Source of the DNA: Shinisaurus crocodilurus
Lineage: Eukaryota > Chordata > Lepidosauria > Squamata > Shinisauridae
Length of the DNA: 64,000 nucleotides
NCBI GenBank assembly: GCA_021292165.1
Contig: CM037879.1
Location: forward strand, 116,757,359 to 116,821,358
Direction of reading: 5' to 3'
Shown: piece by piece, positions 32,935 through 43,030 of the stretch
How the letters are laid out: each line of letters opens with the position of its first letter
Position numbering within the stretch: the stretch's first letter is position 1
Notes under the pieces: generated by a model
Told to the model about the DNA's origin: nothing
Seen by the model: the letters and a program-made list of their open reading frames with translations, nothing else
Databases searched by the model: none
Made by a program: the position numbers and the translations under genes

Positions 32935-33780
32935 ATCTACCTACAACCGCTGTGAACCCTCAAACTCTTCCAAAGCATCTTTTTTATTTCTCCTCTGTCA
33001 AATGCAAGCTCTTTCTTCTTTCCTACATGGTCCTCTCCACTATGGCTTGTTCCTATGTCAGTTTCTATTTACTTTCACACTCTCTTGCCCTATTAGCTCA
33101 ACTGAAGATGCTGGTTTAATTGCCCTCTTTGTGACTTCTTCGAAGTTGCCATGATCTAGAAACCCCTTCTTTGACCTCATTCCATGCCTCAAGCTCTCTT
33201 CTTCTAATCCCTCAACATATACTTGCCTTGCAAGTCATTACTATTGATACACATACACACCAACACCCTGTCCTGCTCAATAATGGCTGGCATAAAATGA
33301 TAAAAAAGGCAAACTGCAGAAGGATTTTCCAAAATTGAGAACTAAAACGACTATGCCAGTAGGTAATATTCTACCAGCATCATGTAAACACAAGGAAATT
33401 GCTGCAAAAGGTGGGTATACTACTGAATTCGGAAAAGAACAGAATATACCTAATTCAGAAAAGAAAGAGAAAGAAGGAAAGAATTTGGGCACTGTCCAAC
33501 CAAACTCCATTGATTTCAAAGGAAAAGTTAAGGACATGCTTAAATATCTCCATTGAAGTACAGTACTTAACCTTGACTGTATCATTACGGCCTTAAAAAT
33601 GAAAAAGAGTGACGTTCAAATCTAAAACCCCTTTTCAAGCAAATTATATATCATCATTTTTAAGGGACTCCTGGGGCTCTCTGTGAATCCAATGTGAATG
33701 TCAATCTCTGCAAGGAATCTCTGGATTGCAGCCTAACACACACACCCCAGTTTGGATTGAAAGGAGAGTTCCCCCTACCC
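32935..33780. other. No feature recognised
   Basis: Intergenic sequence without recognisable repeats or exon-like frames. Confidence 0.4.
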
Positions 33781-33784
33781 TGTT

Positions 33785-34027
33785 ATTGTTGGATCTGTCC
33801 AGGGAAGGCAGGTGACTCCTGTATCAGTGGGCTCCTTATCCATTGCAGCGTTTATTCTGAGCTTTAAAGGAACTATCCATGGTGCTGTACTCCACCTCCA
33901 AAATAGGTTCACCACCATGGAACACATGGATAGCTCCTATAAAGTTCAGAATAAAAGCTGCAATGGCTAAGGAGTCCCACTGGCATAGGAGTCACCGCCT
34001 CGCCCCCCCCCCGCCCGGATCTGTCCC
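33785..34027. mobile_element. Foldback element
   Basis: Left text CTCCTTATCCATTGCAGCG ... CTATCCATGGTG is repeated inverted at 33905-33990 (CATGGATAGCTCC ... GCTGCAATGGCTAAGGAGTC). A second member is at about 63345-63520 with the same CTATCCATGGTGCTGAAC motif. A C-run at 34003-34012 breaks the right arm. Confidence 0.7.
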
Positions 34028-34035
34028 ATTGTTGC

Positions 34036-34893
34036 TGTTGGGACTTGAATAAGATGCTAGGAGAGGGTACAGTAATACCTTGGATTGCAAGTAACTTCGT
34101 CTGAGAGCATTTTGCAAGACAAGCAATTTTTTAAATAAATTTTGACTTGATAAACAAGCGATGTCTTGCAATACAAGTAGGGATGTAACCGCTCGCCTCG
34201 AGCGGGCGTAGCAGGCCGAAATCGGCTCTGCTCACGCCCGCCAGAGACTCACTTTGATATAAGAGTGTTCTGGATTACAAGCACAGTTCTGGAATGAATT
34301 ATGCTTGCAATCCAAGGTATTACTGTATATTGTTGAATATTATCCTCCCTATCTCACGCTAGTGAGATCAGCAGAGTAGACTCCCTTTCCAGCTTAAAAG
34401 AAGCTTAGATTTGGCTAGTGTTAGCCAGTTAGCATTTGGTGATCCAGGATGCTTTAAGGCAGACTAGATTTCCCTGGTTTTGCCCCTTTTCTCTCCCGCA
34501 AAACAATAATCAGAGACACAGTCTTGTAAAAGTCAAAAAATAACATTTACTCACTCATATCTTGCAGTTTCATTCAGGCAGACTTAAAATGTTTCTTAGT
34601 TGATAAAGGTTCATTTGGTATTACTTGTGGTCTGAATTTATGGAGTTCAGACCAGCAACTCTTGTTACATCCTGTTGTTGGTATTACAGCAAACAAGCAA
34701 CTCACTGTTGTCTTAGCAGGAAGAGACCAGCAATGAGCTACGCCCACTTCCTGCTAGGCATACAGGTAAACATACCTCACTGAGTCTCTTCTAGGAAATC
34801 CACCTGAGAAGAGACCAGTGGCCTTAACCCTTTCATGCACCTAACTGGTGAAACATGAGTCATTGGTTTTGACTGCACTGTAAATATCCCACA
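34036..34893 (-). mobile_element. Solo LTR of the copia family, with nested Tigger-like MITE
   Basis: TGTTGGGACTTG at left and AAATATCCCACA at right (reverse of the LTR start), flanked by GTTGC at 34031-34035 and 34894-34898. Homologous to LTRs at 43031, 45186 and 49029. The 256-bp MITE at 34070-34325 accounts for its extra length. Confidence 0.92.
34070..34325. mobile_element. Tigger/pogo-like MITE (Fam-T), subfamily 1
   Basis: CAGTAATACCTTGGATTGC to its inverted copy, flanked by TA at 34068-34069 and 34326-34327. GC-rich centre (GCGGGCGTAGCAGGCCGAAA) as in 9985-10234. Sits inside the copia LTR, so it is younger than that LTR. Confidence 0.9.
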
Positions 34894-35044
34894 GTTGCTG
34901 GATTTAAACCAGACTTCTTGCCAATGGAACGTGGGCCATAATAACCTAGTAAAGCTAAAGCAGCAAGGTGTGTGTGGATTTACTCGCCAATCCAAAACAT
35001 TTGCCCGGTTTATATGAATGGAACATGCTTCCAGTCCTCAACAT

Positions 35045-35125
35045 ATGGACTCCAGAGATTTAGCTGATAGAGATTTGGAAAGCTGGGTTCAATTTCCTGG
35101 CACAGGAATTCCTGCCACACAGAAA

Positions 35126-35169
<44 letters not shown>

Positions 35170-35250
35170 TTACAAGGTGCTTGGGAGGATAAATAGAGAT
35201 AAGACCCATGTACACTATCTTGAAATTCTTGGAAGCAGATCTAGAAATAT
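35045..35250 (+). mobile_element. Diverged SINE-A copy with internal (CT)n tract
   Basis: GGGTTCAATTTCC resembles the B box; a 20-unit CT run (35128-35166) replaces part of the body; TGGGAGGATAAATAG and TTGGAAGCAGAT follow the SINE-A tail order. Confidence 0.5.
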
Positions 35251-35317
35251 AACGAATTGATTAATGGATGGATCGATGGATTCATTCATACTTAGATCCG
35301 AAGTGTGTGCAGGACCC

Positions 35318-35430
35318 GGTAGGGTTGTATCCTGTGTTCGTCCTACTCAGAGTAGACCCATTTAAATGAACGGGACTTAAGTTAAACGAACACTGGATGG
35401 GTGCATCCCATTGGACACAACCCAGTGTCA
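35318..35430. mobile_element. Short inverted-repeat element (third MITE-like family)
   Basis: CTACTCAGAGTAGACCCATT, TAAATGAACGGGACTTAAGT and TTGGACACAACCC. A second copy at 54190-54275 shares GCCCATTTAAATGAATGGGA and GGATACAACC. Confidence 0.65.
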
Positions 35431-35539
35431 CTCGGTGTGTAGAACCAGTATAATGTGCAGTGATTTGGCCGAAAATACAGCTAAGGCGCATACGGTGTAA
35501 CTACCTCCGAAATGAAGACCCTAAATACACTGAACGTTG

Positions 35540-36300
35540 GTCAGTCTCATCTAGCTCCCAGTTAATCCGAAATGCTGGCGCCGATAACTTACTTCTACAT
35601 CCTATCTAAAACGGAGTCAAAGGACTAGGAATATGAGCGTCCCAAAGGGGGGGGGGGCTTTGTTTTAAAAGCGGGGCGAGGCGGGAATGCTACCATGTGT
35701 GGATAACGTTGCTATAGTTCTGTTAGGAGGTATTTTGAAAGGAAGGACAACGAAGGCTCTTAAAAGACTCCATGTATAAAAGGAGGGGGGGTCTTAAAAT
35801 ATTTGCAATTTAATTGGGACTATATATCTCCAAGGGCGGATCTTTGAGCCTCCTTGAAACTTGCCTCCCTCCTTCTTCCCTCTCGAAATCTGAAAAGGAG
35901 CCTCTGCCTTTGATTTCCATAAAAGCGGAGGAAGTTCTGACTGCAAGAAAAGTCAGACGGATCACGATCTGACCTCGCCATTCCTGAGGAATTCGCCTCG
36001 CTTTACAAGCGAGCTTCGTATGGAAGCGGGAGGGGGGGCGAGGAGAGATGAGGGGGCGGGGGAGAGAGAGAGAGAGAGATGGTAGTGCTGGAACGAAGAC
36101 GGGGAAGCACCAGGAAGAGAGTCACCCTGTTTGGCTGCTGGCTGGTAATCATCTAAAATGTAGAGGCCGAGATTGGCTAGGAGGAAGGAGCGGCGAGAGA
36201 GCCGCATTGTTTAATGAGGGCGCTTCTTGAGGCCGTCAACCGGATTGCATCCGCTTCTGTCTGGGCCCAGAGAACAGCTCAGAACAAATCCAAGTTTTCT
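35540..36300. promoter_or_regulatory. Repeat-free candidate regulatory block (about 28 kb upstream of PRDM13)
   Basis: Ordered non-repetitive sequence with AT-rich homeodomain-type words (GCAATTTAATTGGGAC near 35807) and CpG-rich stretches. No exon-like frame matching a known protein. Inference only. Confidence 0.35.
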
Positions 36301-36542
36301 CTACGCGCACGCACAACAGCCAGCCAGCCAGAAACTGTTCTTTACACTCAGCTAAACATTCCTTCATGGTTAGATAGTTTAAGGCGAGGGAGAGGAAAGA
36401 AGAATGTGGGATTCCTCTGCCCCCGCCCCCACCCCACTTTTTTCTTTCTTTTCTCCTTAGCATCTGGAATGAACGATTGTGACAAACAGGAGCCTTCTCC
36501 TCCGAGTCCTGCTTTTCCAAAGGGCGTCAGAAAGCTTGGCTA

Positions 36543-36571
36543 GGCGTGTGTGTGTGTGTGTGTGTGTGTGG
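36543..36571. repeat. (GT)n microsatellite
   Basis: About 14 GT units. Confidence 0.95.
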
Positions 36572-36708
36572 TGCAGAGATTTGAAACGGCAATCGGTGTA
36601 AATGCAGCAGAGGCCGCGAGAGCCAATCCCCGTCAGAGTTCTGGCTCTTGGGCTTCTAGTCTCACAGGGCGATGGGAAGGGGGTGGTCGGATCGCTTAAG
36701 GCCGCAGC

Positions 36709-36775
36709 CTTGCCAACCTGGTATCCTCCAGATGTGTTGGGCTACTACTCTGGGCATCCCCCATCTGGCGCCGAG
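36709..36775. mobile_element. hAT-like MITE, left arm fragment
   Basis: GCCAACCTGGTATCCTCCAG then ATGTGTTGGGCTAC; right arm missing. Confidence 0.5.
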
Positions 36776-37112
36776 ATGAGGAAGACGAGCGATTAAGGGG
36801 ATATTGCTGACTTGAAATTAAAATAGACGATGTTTTGGCTCTCTCTGAATCCCGTTTTCCTAAATAAGAAAGGCCCTCCCCACTTCAATGAGGATGATAA
36901 TGATGATGATGTTAATAAAACACTAACGGCACAATCCTATGCATGTGTTTATGTGGGATATTTAAAATGCAGTCAAAACCAATTATTCATGTTTTACCAG
37001 TTAGGTGCATGAAAGGGTTAAAACCATCATCATCATCAGACGATCACTCGTGACCGAGTAAGATTGTCTTCCGGGATAAAAGGAGGAAATTCTAAAGAAG
37101 ATTGTGTAGACT

Positions 37113-38435
37113 CTAGCGATGGGTCCTTAAGTGACTGTGGAGGCCAATTCTAGATCCACACAGCTTCCCACAGTGAGGACACAGGTTACCAGATAGAAGA
37201 TGGTCCTGTAAAGGATTCATTTGACGTGCTTTTCGCTTAGCATGTTTCTCCCTTTCACCTTGCACTCGGGCTTCTTCAAAGTCCATGGAACCTTTGTGAA
37301 AGGCCAACCTCCATTTAGATCGTTCATGGGCCAGAGCTTCCCAGTTTTCGATGTTTATATTGCATTTTTTTAGATTAGCCTTATGAACATCTTTAAACCT
37401 CTTATATTGACCACCGATATTCCGCTTTCCATCCTTGAGTTGCGAGTAAAGTAACTGCTTTGGGAGACGGCAGTCAGGCATTCGAACAACATGACCGGTC
37501 CACTGAAGTTGGCGTTGAAGGATCATTTCTTCAATGCTAGTAGTCTTTGCTTCTTCCAGTACACTGACATTTGTTCGTCTATCTTCCCAAGTAATTCGCA
37601 GGATTTTCTGGAGGCAACGTTGATGAAACCTTTCAAGGAGGTGGAAGTGACGTTTATAGATAGTCCATGTTTCGCAGGCATACAATAAAGTTGGTAATAC
37701 AATGGCTTCATAAACCAGTGTTTTGGTCTTCTTACAAATATCCCGATCCTCGAACACTCTATGTTTCATTCGAGAAAATGCGGCACTTGCGGAGCTCAAA
37801 CGATGCTGGATTTCACTGTCGATGTTAGCTGTAACAGAAAGATAGCTGCCAAGATAGAGAAAATGATTGACATTTTCCAGTATTGTCCCGCCAAGCTGGA
37901 TAGATGGCATCACCAAAGGGTTAGCTTGCACTTGCTGATGAAGCACTTTGGTCTTTTTGATGTTAAGTGAGAGACCAAGTTTTTCGTATGCTTCTGCAAA
38001 AGCATTTAGGATAGTTTGGAGATCATCCTCTGAATGTGCGGAGACCACATTATCATCAGCATACTGAAGTTCCACAACGGAGGTTGTAATTACCTTACTT
38101 TTTGCTTTCAGCCTGCTGAGATTAAAAAGCTTTCCATCTGTTCGATATATAATTCCCACACCAGTGGGAAGTTTCCCCTTGACAAGATGTAAAACCATGG
38201 TGATGAAAATGGCAAATAATGTTGGGGCGATAACACATCCCTGTTTAACACCTGATCCCACTTTAAATGGAGCACCATGAGAGCCGTTGTTGTCCAAAAC
38301 CGTTGCCGTCATGTTGTCATGGAGAAGTCGCAAGATATTCACAAATTTATTGGGGCATCCAATTTTCATAAGGATAGTCCAGAGAGCTGTACGGTCTACA
38401 GTATCAAAGGCCTTAGCCAAATCGATAAATGCCAT
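37113..38435 (-). pseudogene. LINE reverse transcriptase, second half, and C-terminal zinc-finger-like domain
   Basis: 440 codons without a stop. RT boxes: AFIDLAKAFDTVDR at residues 2-15, GVKQGC 62-67, catalytic QYADD 124-128 with both aspartates present. A thumb/C-terminal region follows (LQWTGHVVRMPDCRLPKQLL near 290-310). The end has CPHC...H...HLRTH (about residues 419-439), a C2H2-like motif. The start Met is internal to RT: this frame continues the upstream one after a single-base frameshift near 38455-38465. The protein would act as target-primed reverse transcriptase. Confidence 0.88.
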
Positions 38436-39692
38436 ATAAAGGGGTTGATTTTGCTCCCGGGCATTTTTCTTGGAGCTGACGTGCAGTAAAAATCATGTCT
38501 ACTGTCCCTCTAGAGGGGCGGAAACCATATTGAGTTTCAGGGAGGATCTCTTCTGAAATAGATAGAAGACGGTTTGCGAGAATCCTAGCAAATATTTTAC
38601 CTGCGGTTGCTAAGAGAGAAATGCCCCGATAGTTTCCACAGTCTGTTCTATCACCCTTCTTAAAGAGGGTGATAATTATGGCATCCCTGAAGTCTTCTGG
38701 GATCTCTTCTCTTATCCAGATTTTTTCAATGAGTTTATGAAGATGTTGTACAAGTTCGGGGGGCCCTTCTTTAAAGATTTCAGCAGGAATCCCATCTGGT
38801 CCACTAGCTTTGTTGTTCTTCATTTGATTAATGGCTTTTTTTACTTCATCCAAAGTGGGGAGTATTGCAAGTTCCTCTTTAATTTGTTTTTGTGGGATTT
38901 GCGAAAAAATCTCATTATCCACCTTAGATTTACGATTTAAAAGGTCATAATAATGCTCTTTCCAACGCAGTGCAATAGACTCTTTGTCTTTTAAGAGTTT
39001 GGTGCCATCTTTTGATTGTAAAGGGTTTGTACCATAGGTTTTTGGTCCATAAATGGCCCTTGTGGCCTTAAAAAAGCCCCGTGCATCATGAGATTCTGCA
39101 AGTTGTTGAATTTCCTCAGCTTTCTTTTTCCACCAAGCGTTCTTAAGTTCTCTTGTTCTTCTTTGGACCTCAGCCTTTGCGCTAGCGTAGGTTTTTTTCT
39201 TGGCAGCGCAGTTAATATCATTTTGCCATATTTGGAAGGCTTTCCTTTTTTGGTCAATTATATATTTAATCTCATTATCATTTTCATCAAACCAATCCTG
39301 ATGTTTCTTAGTTTCATATCCAATAGTTTGTTCACAAGCTGCAGTAATGGAGGTTTTCAGCTTAGACCAATGGTCCTCAATGTTGTCAGGAGGTTCCGTA
39401 GGTAGATGTTCCTTAAGAAGTGATTGAAGACGAGTTTGCTTAATAGGATCTTGAAGGACTTGGATGTTCATTTTACGCCTTGGTTTCCTTCCTTGAAGCC
39501 TACGTTGGGGAGCAATGTTGATAACCATTGTGGACCGGATTAGTCGGTGGTCTGTCCAGCAGTCGTCGGCACTCACCATGGCCCTAGTAAGAAGTACATT
39601 GCGGCGATCTCTAACACGGACAATTACATAATCCAGAAGATGCCAGTGCTTTGACCGTGGGTGCTGCCATGATGTTTTAAGCTTATTCCACG
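38413..39692 (-). pseudogene. LINE endonuclease C-terminus and reverse transcriptase, first half
   Basis: In frame from the truncation point. It carries the last part of an APE-type endonuclease (DYVIVRVRDRRNVLLTRAMV, WTDHRLI), a linker, then RT boxes NNKASGPDGIPAEIF, GNYRGISLLATAGKIFARIL and YGFRPSRGTVDMIFTARQLQ. It leaves frame just after QLQEKC, where a one-base insertion shifts into the frame of the neighbouring entry. The open frame continues 163 bases rightward into antisense copia LTR (to 39855), giving about 55 meaningless N-terminal residues. Confidence 0.85.
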
Positions 39693-40315
39693 CTGGTCTC
39701 TTCTCAGGTGAATTTCCTAGAAGAGACTCAGTGAGGTGTCTTCGTTTATGTGCCCTAGCAGGAAGTGGGCGAAGCTCGATGTTCTTCTCTTCCTGCTTAG
39801 CCTTAGACACGTCCTGTTGCTTGCTTGCTGTAAATCCAACAACACGATGTAACAAGAGTTACAAGTGATACCAAATGAACCTATTTCAACTGTAAGAAAC
39901 GCTTTTAAGTCTGCCTGAAAAGAAACTACTGATCTGAGTGAGTAAATGTACTTTTTAACCTCCACAAGACTGTCTGATTCGTTAAAAGGGGGAGAAAAAG
40001 GGGGGAATCCAGGAAAAATTCAGTCTGCAAGCATCCTGAATTACCAAATGTTCTCTGGCTGAAACCAGCCAATATCTAAGCTTCTTTTGAGCTGGAAAGG
40101 GACTCAACTCTGCTGATCTCACTAGCGTGAGATAGGAAGGATAATATTCAACAATATATCCTCTCCTAGCATCTTATTCTAGTCCCAACAGTTTAGGGGG
40201 GGGGAGTCCTACAACTCCCAGCATGCTCCAGACAGCATGGCTGGCTGGCACATGCTGGGAATTGCAGGACTTCCCCCCCCCCCCATCTAGACATGCATAG
40301 GATTGCACCCTAAAC

Positions 40316-40420
40316 CATCCTTCCCCAACCTGGTGCCCGCCAAATATTTTAAACTTCAGTTCCCATCAGCTGCAGGCAGCATGGCTAATGCTCAAGAATA
40401 CTAGCAGGGACAGGGTGGAA
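40316..40420. mobile_element. hAT-like MITE, decayed
   Basis: CCCCAACCTGGTGCCCGCCA then CAGTTCCCATCAGC; right arm eroded. Confidence 0.55.
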
Positions 40421-40719
40421 TTGTGTAAAGTTAAACTAAACAATTGACTGCCTTTTAATGGTACCAGTAACAGCTCCTAGTGGTGTCCACTTTACTCTGC
40501 CTAATAGCAGGGCTGGCCCTGCCTCTTTGGGGTTTTAATTTAGCTCTGTTAAAAGAAACTAGAACCTTTCTGGCCTCCAAAGTGCTAATTTGGGTGGCTA
40601 CTAAGATGCATCTCTCCATGACTCTTTCAGCCTGAGCCACAGACCAGTTAAGTCCAGGGCATTTGTTTTCTTTCCGTGGGACTTTCCCCTAAGGAAGGTT
40701 GGAATCCTTATAAACATGT

Positions 40720-40795
40720 ATCTCTGGACGGAAGTCCCTTTAAATGCAATGGGATTAACTTCAGAGTAGATATGTATAGGATTGTGCTGTGAATC
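40720..40795. mobile_element. Fam-A short MITE copy, truncated
   Basis: GGACGGAAGTCCCTTTAAAT then GATATGTATAGGATTGTGCTG. Confidence 0.6.
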
Positions 40796-41243
40796 TGTTT
40801 AGGATCGGATTTAACCCTGCCAGTTGGGTTAAATAGTGGCCCTTCATTTTAACTGAGTGTTAGATTAACTTTACATTTTCTAAAAGAAGATATTTGTGAA
40901 TTTAAGCTGGCCTAGACAACACTGGCAGCCTCTGGCTTTGAAACTCTTCCCCTTTCTATGTCTGAGTGGAAGACCGCCAACCTGGTCTTCTGCGCGGGTT
41001 CAATACTAAGGGGGTAGCGAGTCCTGGGGGCGGGCCTTCTCCGAGGCCCCCCAGCGACTATCACCCTTAGCCTAGAACAAAGGGATAACTTATAGCCGCA
41101 AAAGTATCTTTTATAAAACAAGTTTATTTACAAAATGACCTTCACAAACCCAGACACACGCCAGCAATACAGCTTATCAGTACAGCACAAAGTAGCAAGC
41201 AAGAAATCTCAAGGACACCGTGATTTCAGGGCTCTCAGCTAGT

Positions 41244-41492
41244 TAGTTCAGCTCGGGCTCCAGCAGAGGCCCGGTCAACCGCATGCTGCTAGCTGGGTTC
41301 CCGGCGGAGGTCCGGTCTACCCAAGCGGCTAGCTGGGTTCCTGGCGGAGGTCCGGTCTACCCAAGCGGCTAGTGAGTGATTTCAGCTTGGTTGCCCGGGG
41401 GTCCGGTCAACCCAAGCGGCCAGTGATTTCAGCTTGGTTTCCCAGGGGTCCGGTCAACCCAAGCGGCCAGTGATTTCAGCTAGCTGGAGCAC
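41244..41492. repeat. Minisatellite 1 within LTR-A
   Basis: Imperfect units of about 40-50 bp sharing GGTCCGGTC(T/A)ACCCAAGCGGC, about five copies with two sub-types (GGGTTCCCGGCGGA and GTGATTTCAGCTTGGTT lead-ins). Confidence 0.85.
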
Positions 41493-41638
41493 GCCGGGTG
41501 CTGCTACCTGGGGTTGCCGATCCCTTCGTTCCCTTACCCCAAGCATGGGGCAAGACTGCTGATCAGGTCCAACAACTCAGTTCCCTTGCGCAGGGTGTTT
41601 TATACCTTGGGTTTCAGGTAGCCCCTCCCTCTGCAATC

Positions 41639-41800
41639 AGGTGGGTGGCCAATCAGGTGGGTTGCCACCCTCCTCAGGTGGGTGGCCAATCAGGTGGGTT
41701 GCCACCCTCCTCAGGTGGGTGGCCAATCAGGTGGGTTGCCACCCTCCTCAGGTGGGCGGCCAATCAGGTGGGTTGCCACCCTCCTCAGGTGGGTGGGGTC
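41639..41800. repeat. Minisatellite 2 within LTR-A, 37-bp unit
   Basis: Unit starts AATCAGGTGGGTTGCCACCC, spacing exactly 37 bp (41651, 41688, 41725, 41762), a bit over four copies with almost no divergence, so recent expansion or gene conversion. Overlapping open frames reading GGQSGGLPPSSGGWP are an artefact of the array. Confidence 0.92.
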
Positions 41801-42131
41801 CCCTTGAAGCCACCTGCTTAATGGTCCCATCCTGTGATGTTGAATGGCCCTTTCTTATGGGTGCCGAAATGTCTGCTCTGGCAAGGTATTCAAGTCTTAT
41901 GTAGATGGGGCTGATATACGAGAGCATTGAAGAACCTGGGGATGCTTCCTGCCTTCCCCCCTGGGGTGATTCTATGCAGATGTTGTTTGTCCCCGTTGGT
42001 CTCTGTGGAGACTGGCTGTCTCTGCCCCCTGGGTCTCCTTCCCCCCTCCTTGGTGAGTGTGTGTGTGTCAGAAAGGGGTTTTAGGTTGGCTTTCTCCACA
42101 GTCTGCAACCTCCTCACATATTCCATCTTAA

Positions 42132-42221
42132 GGCTGCAGTCCTATACCCATTAACCTGGGAGTAAACCCTAATGATCTCAATGGGACGTACTTCTGAGTG
42201 GACATGTATAGGATTGCACTA
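42132..42221. mobile_element. Fam-A short MITE with TAA duplication
   Basis: 90 bp, GGCTGCAGTCCTATACCC to GTATAGGATTGCACTA, between TAA at 42129-42131 and 42222-42224. Confidence 0.85.
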
Positions 42222-42235
42222 TAAGACTGTGACTA

Positions 42236-42525
42236 AATGCAGACTCCATGCCTTCAACATCAGCTTTTGTGGCTGTGTTTACCGCCTAGCCTGAGGAAGA
42301 GTTCTGGAGAACTCATAATCTTGCACACTGTTTTATGCCCTTTGAGTTGGCCTAATAAAGGTATTGCCCCAATATGGATATGGGTAATGAAGGAAAGCCA
42401 CTTTGCATATGCTCAGAGGCTGTTGTTGTTATTCCACCTGGTAGCTGTGTTAGTCTCTTGCAGCAAACCCAATCAAGAATCCTGTTGTACTTTAAAGGCT
42501 ACCAAATTTCTTGTGGCATGACTGC
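42236..42525 (+). repeat. Diverged interspersed repeat
   Basis: Contains 'cctgaggaagagttctgga', 'gcctaataaaggtattgccc' and 'tgtgttagtctcttgcagca', text of a repeat widespread in reptile genomes. Class not determined. Confidence 0.45.
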
Positions 42526-42599
42526 ATAGACAGAAGCCTACTTTACAATCATAATAAGATTATGATGATTAATAATATTAAAGCCACCAACTTAGTTTT

Positions 42600-42775
42600 C
42601 ATAGATTTCATAGATCATAGAGTTGGAAGGAGCCTACAAGGCTATCGAGTCCAACCCCCTGCTCAATGCAGGAAACTAGAGGAGGGGTCTCCCATCCAAG
42701 TAATAACCAGGCTTGACCCTGCTTAGCTTTCCACACTCAGACAAGCTGAGCCAGCATAAGCCACTCTAAGAGGAT
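42600..42775 (-). mobile_element. 5S rRNA-derived SINE with CR1-type tail
   Basis: Reverse of 19153: tail AGAGTTGGAAGGAGCCTACA ... then TCTCCCATCCAAGTAATAAC and CCTGCTTAGCTTTCC (5S-derived), ending AAGCTGAGCCAGCATAAGCC. Confidence 0.85.
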
Positions 42776-43015
42776 TAGACAAATGTATGGAGGGGGAGGC
42801 TATCAATGGCTTCTCCTCCTCCTCATGATGGCTATATACAACCTCCAGGACCAGAGGTGGCATGCCTCTCCTTACCAGTTGCTCCTGAACAAGAGCGGGC
42901 GGGTGCTATTGCCCTGACGTCCTGCTTGTGGGCTTCCCATAGGCATCTGGCTGGCCACTGTGGGAACAGAATGCGCTGGACTAGATAGGCCTTCAGTCTG
43001 GGTCTGATCAACTCA
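42776..43015 (+). mobile_element. CR1-like LINE 3' fragment
   Basis: GGATTAGACAAATGTATGGA ... GATGGCTATATACAACCTCC ... CTGGACTAGATAGGCC, in plus orientation. Confidence 0.75.
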
Positions 43016-43030
43016 ATGGGACTTCCAAGT

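Larger units (their letters stand above)
37020..39692 (-). mobile_element. APE-type non-LTR retrotransposon (LINE), 5'-truncated
   Basis: About 2.67 kb on the minus strand. Order: end of an apurinic/apyrimidinic-type endonuclease (HLLDYVIVRV, CWTDHRLI), reverse transcriptase, C-terminal zinc-finger-like motif, then a short 3' untranslated part ending in an ATG/GAT microsatellite (37022-37038). The family is not CR1, L2 or BovB by its motifs; I cannot assign a named clade. The 5' truncation joins LTR sequence at 39692/39693. Coding is far better preserved than in the CR1 copies nearby. Confidence 0.88.
36952..40190 (+). mobile_element. Solo copia-family LTR, split by an APE-type LINE
   Basis: Starts TGTGGGATATTT (36952) and ends AGTCCCAACA (40190); flanked by GTTTA at 36947-36951 and 40191-40195. 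LTR sequence runs to about 37020 and resumes at about 39693, with the LINE between. Sequence outside the LINE matches the LTRs at 45186 and 49029. Confidence 0.92.
36927..40310. mobile_element. Fam-H Harbinger-like MITE split by the copia LTR
   Basis: Left part 36927-36951 (GGCACAATCCTATGCATGTG) and right part 40191-40310 (CAACTCCCAGCATGCTCCAG ... GACATGCATAGGATTGCACC). TAA flanks both outer ends (36924-36926, 40311-40313). The gap is an LTR which is itself split by a LINE, making this the outermost of three nested layers. Confidence 0.88.
40965..42100 (-). mobile_element. Solo LTR, family LTR-A, expanded by minisatellites
   Basis: 1136 bp from AGTGGAAGACCGCCAACC to GCTTTCTCCACA, flanked by GTCTG at 40960-40964 and 42101-42105. 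Ends match the reverse complement of LTR-A (28455, 30150); the first base of the usual TG is changed. A reverse AATAAA (TTTATTTAC, about 41123-41131) supports minus orientation. Longer than the 766-bp siblings because of two tandem arrays. Confidence 0.88.

Noticed and set aside
38413..39855. A 480-residue host protein
   Set aside because: Residues from 39692 leftward are LINE endonuclease/RT; the N-terminal part is antisense LTR.
41639..41800. CRISPR-like array
   Set aside because: Head-to-tail identical units without unique spacers, in a vertebrate genome.
41498..41904. Gly/Pro-rich repeat protein frames
   Set aside because: They are read through a 37-bp minisatellite; the period is not a multiple of three and two frames give similar text.
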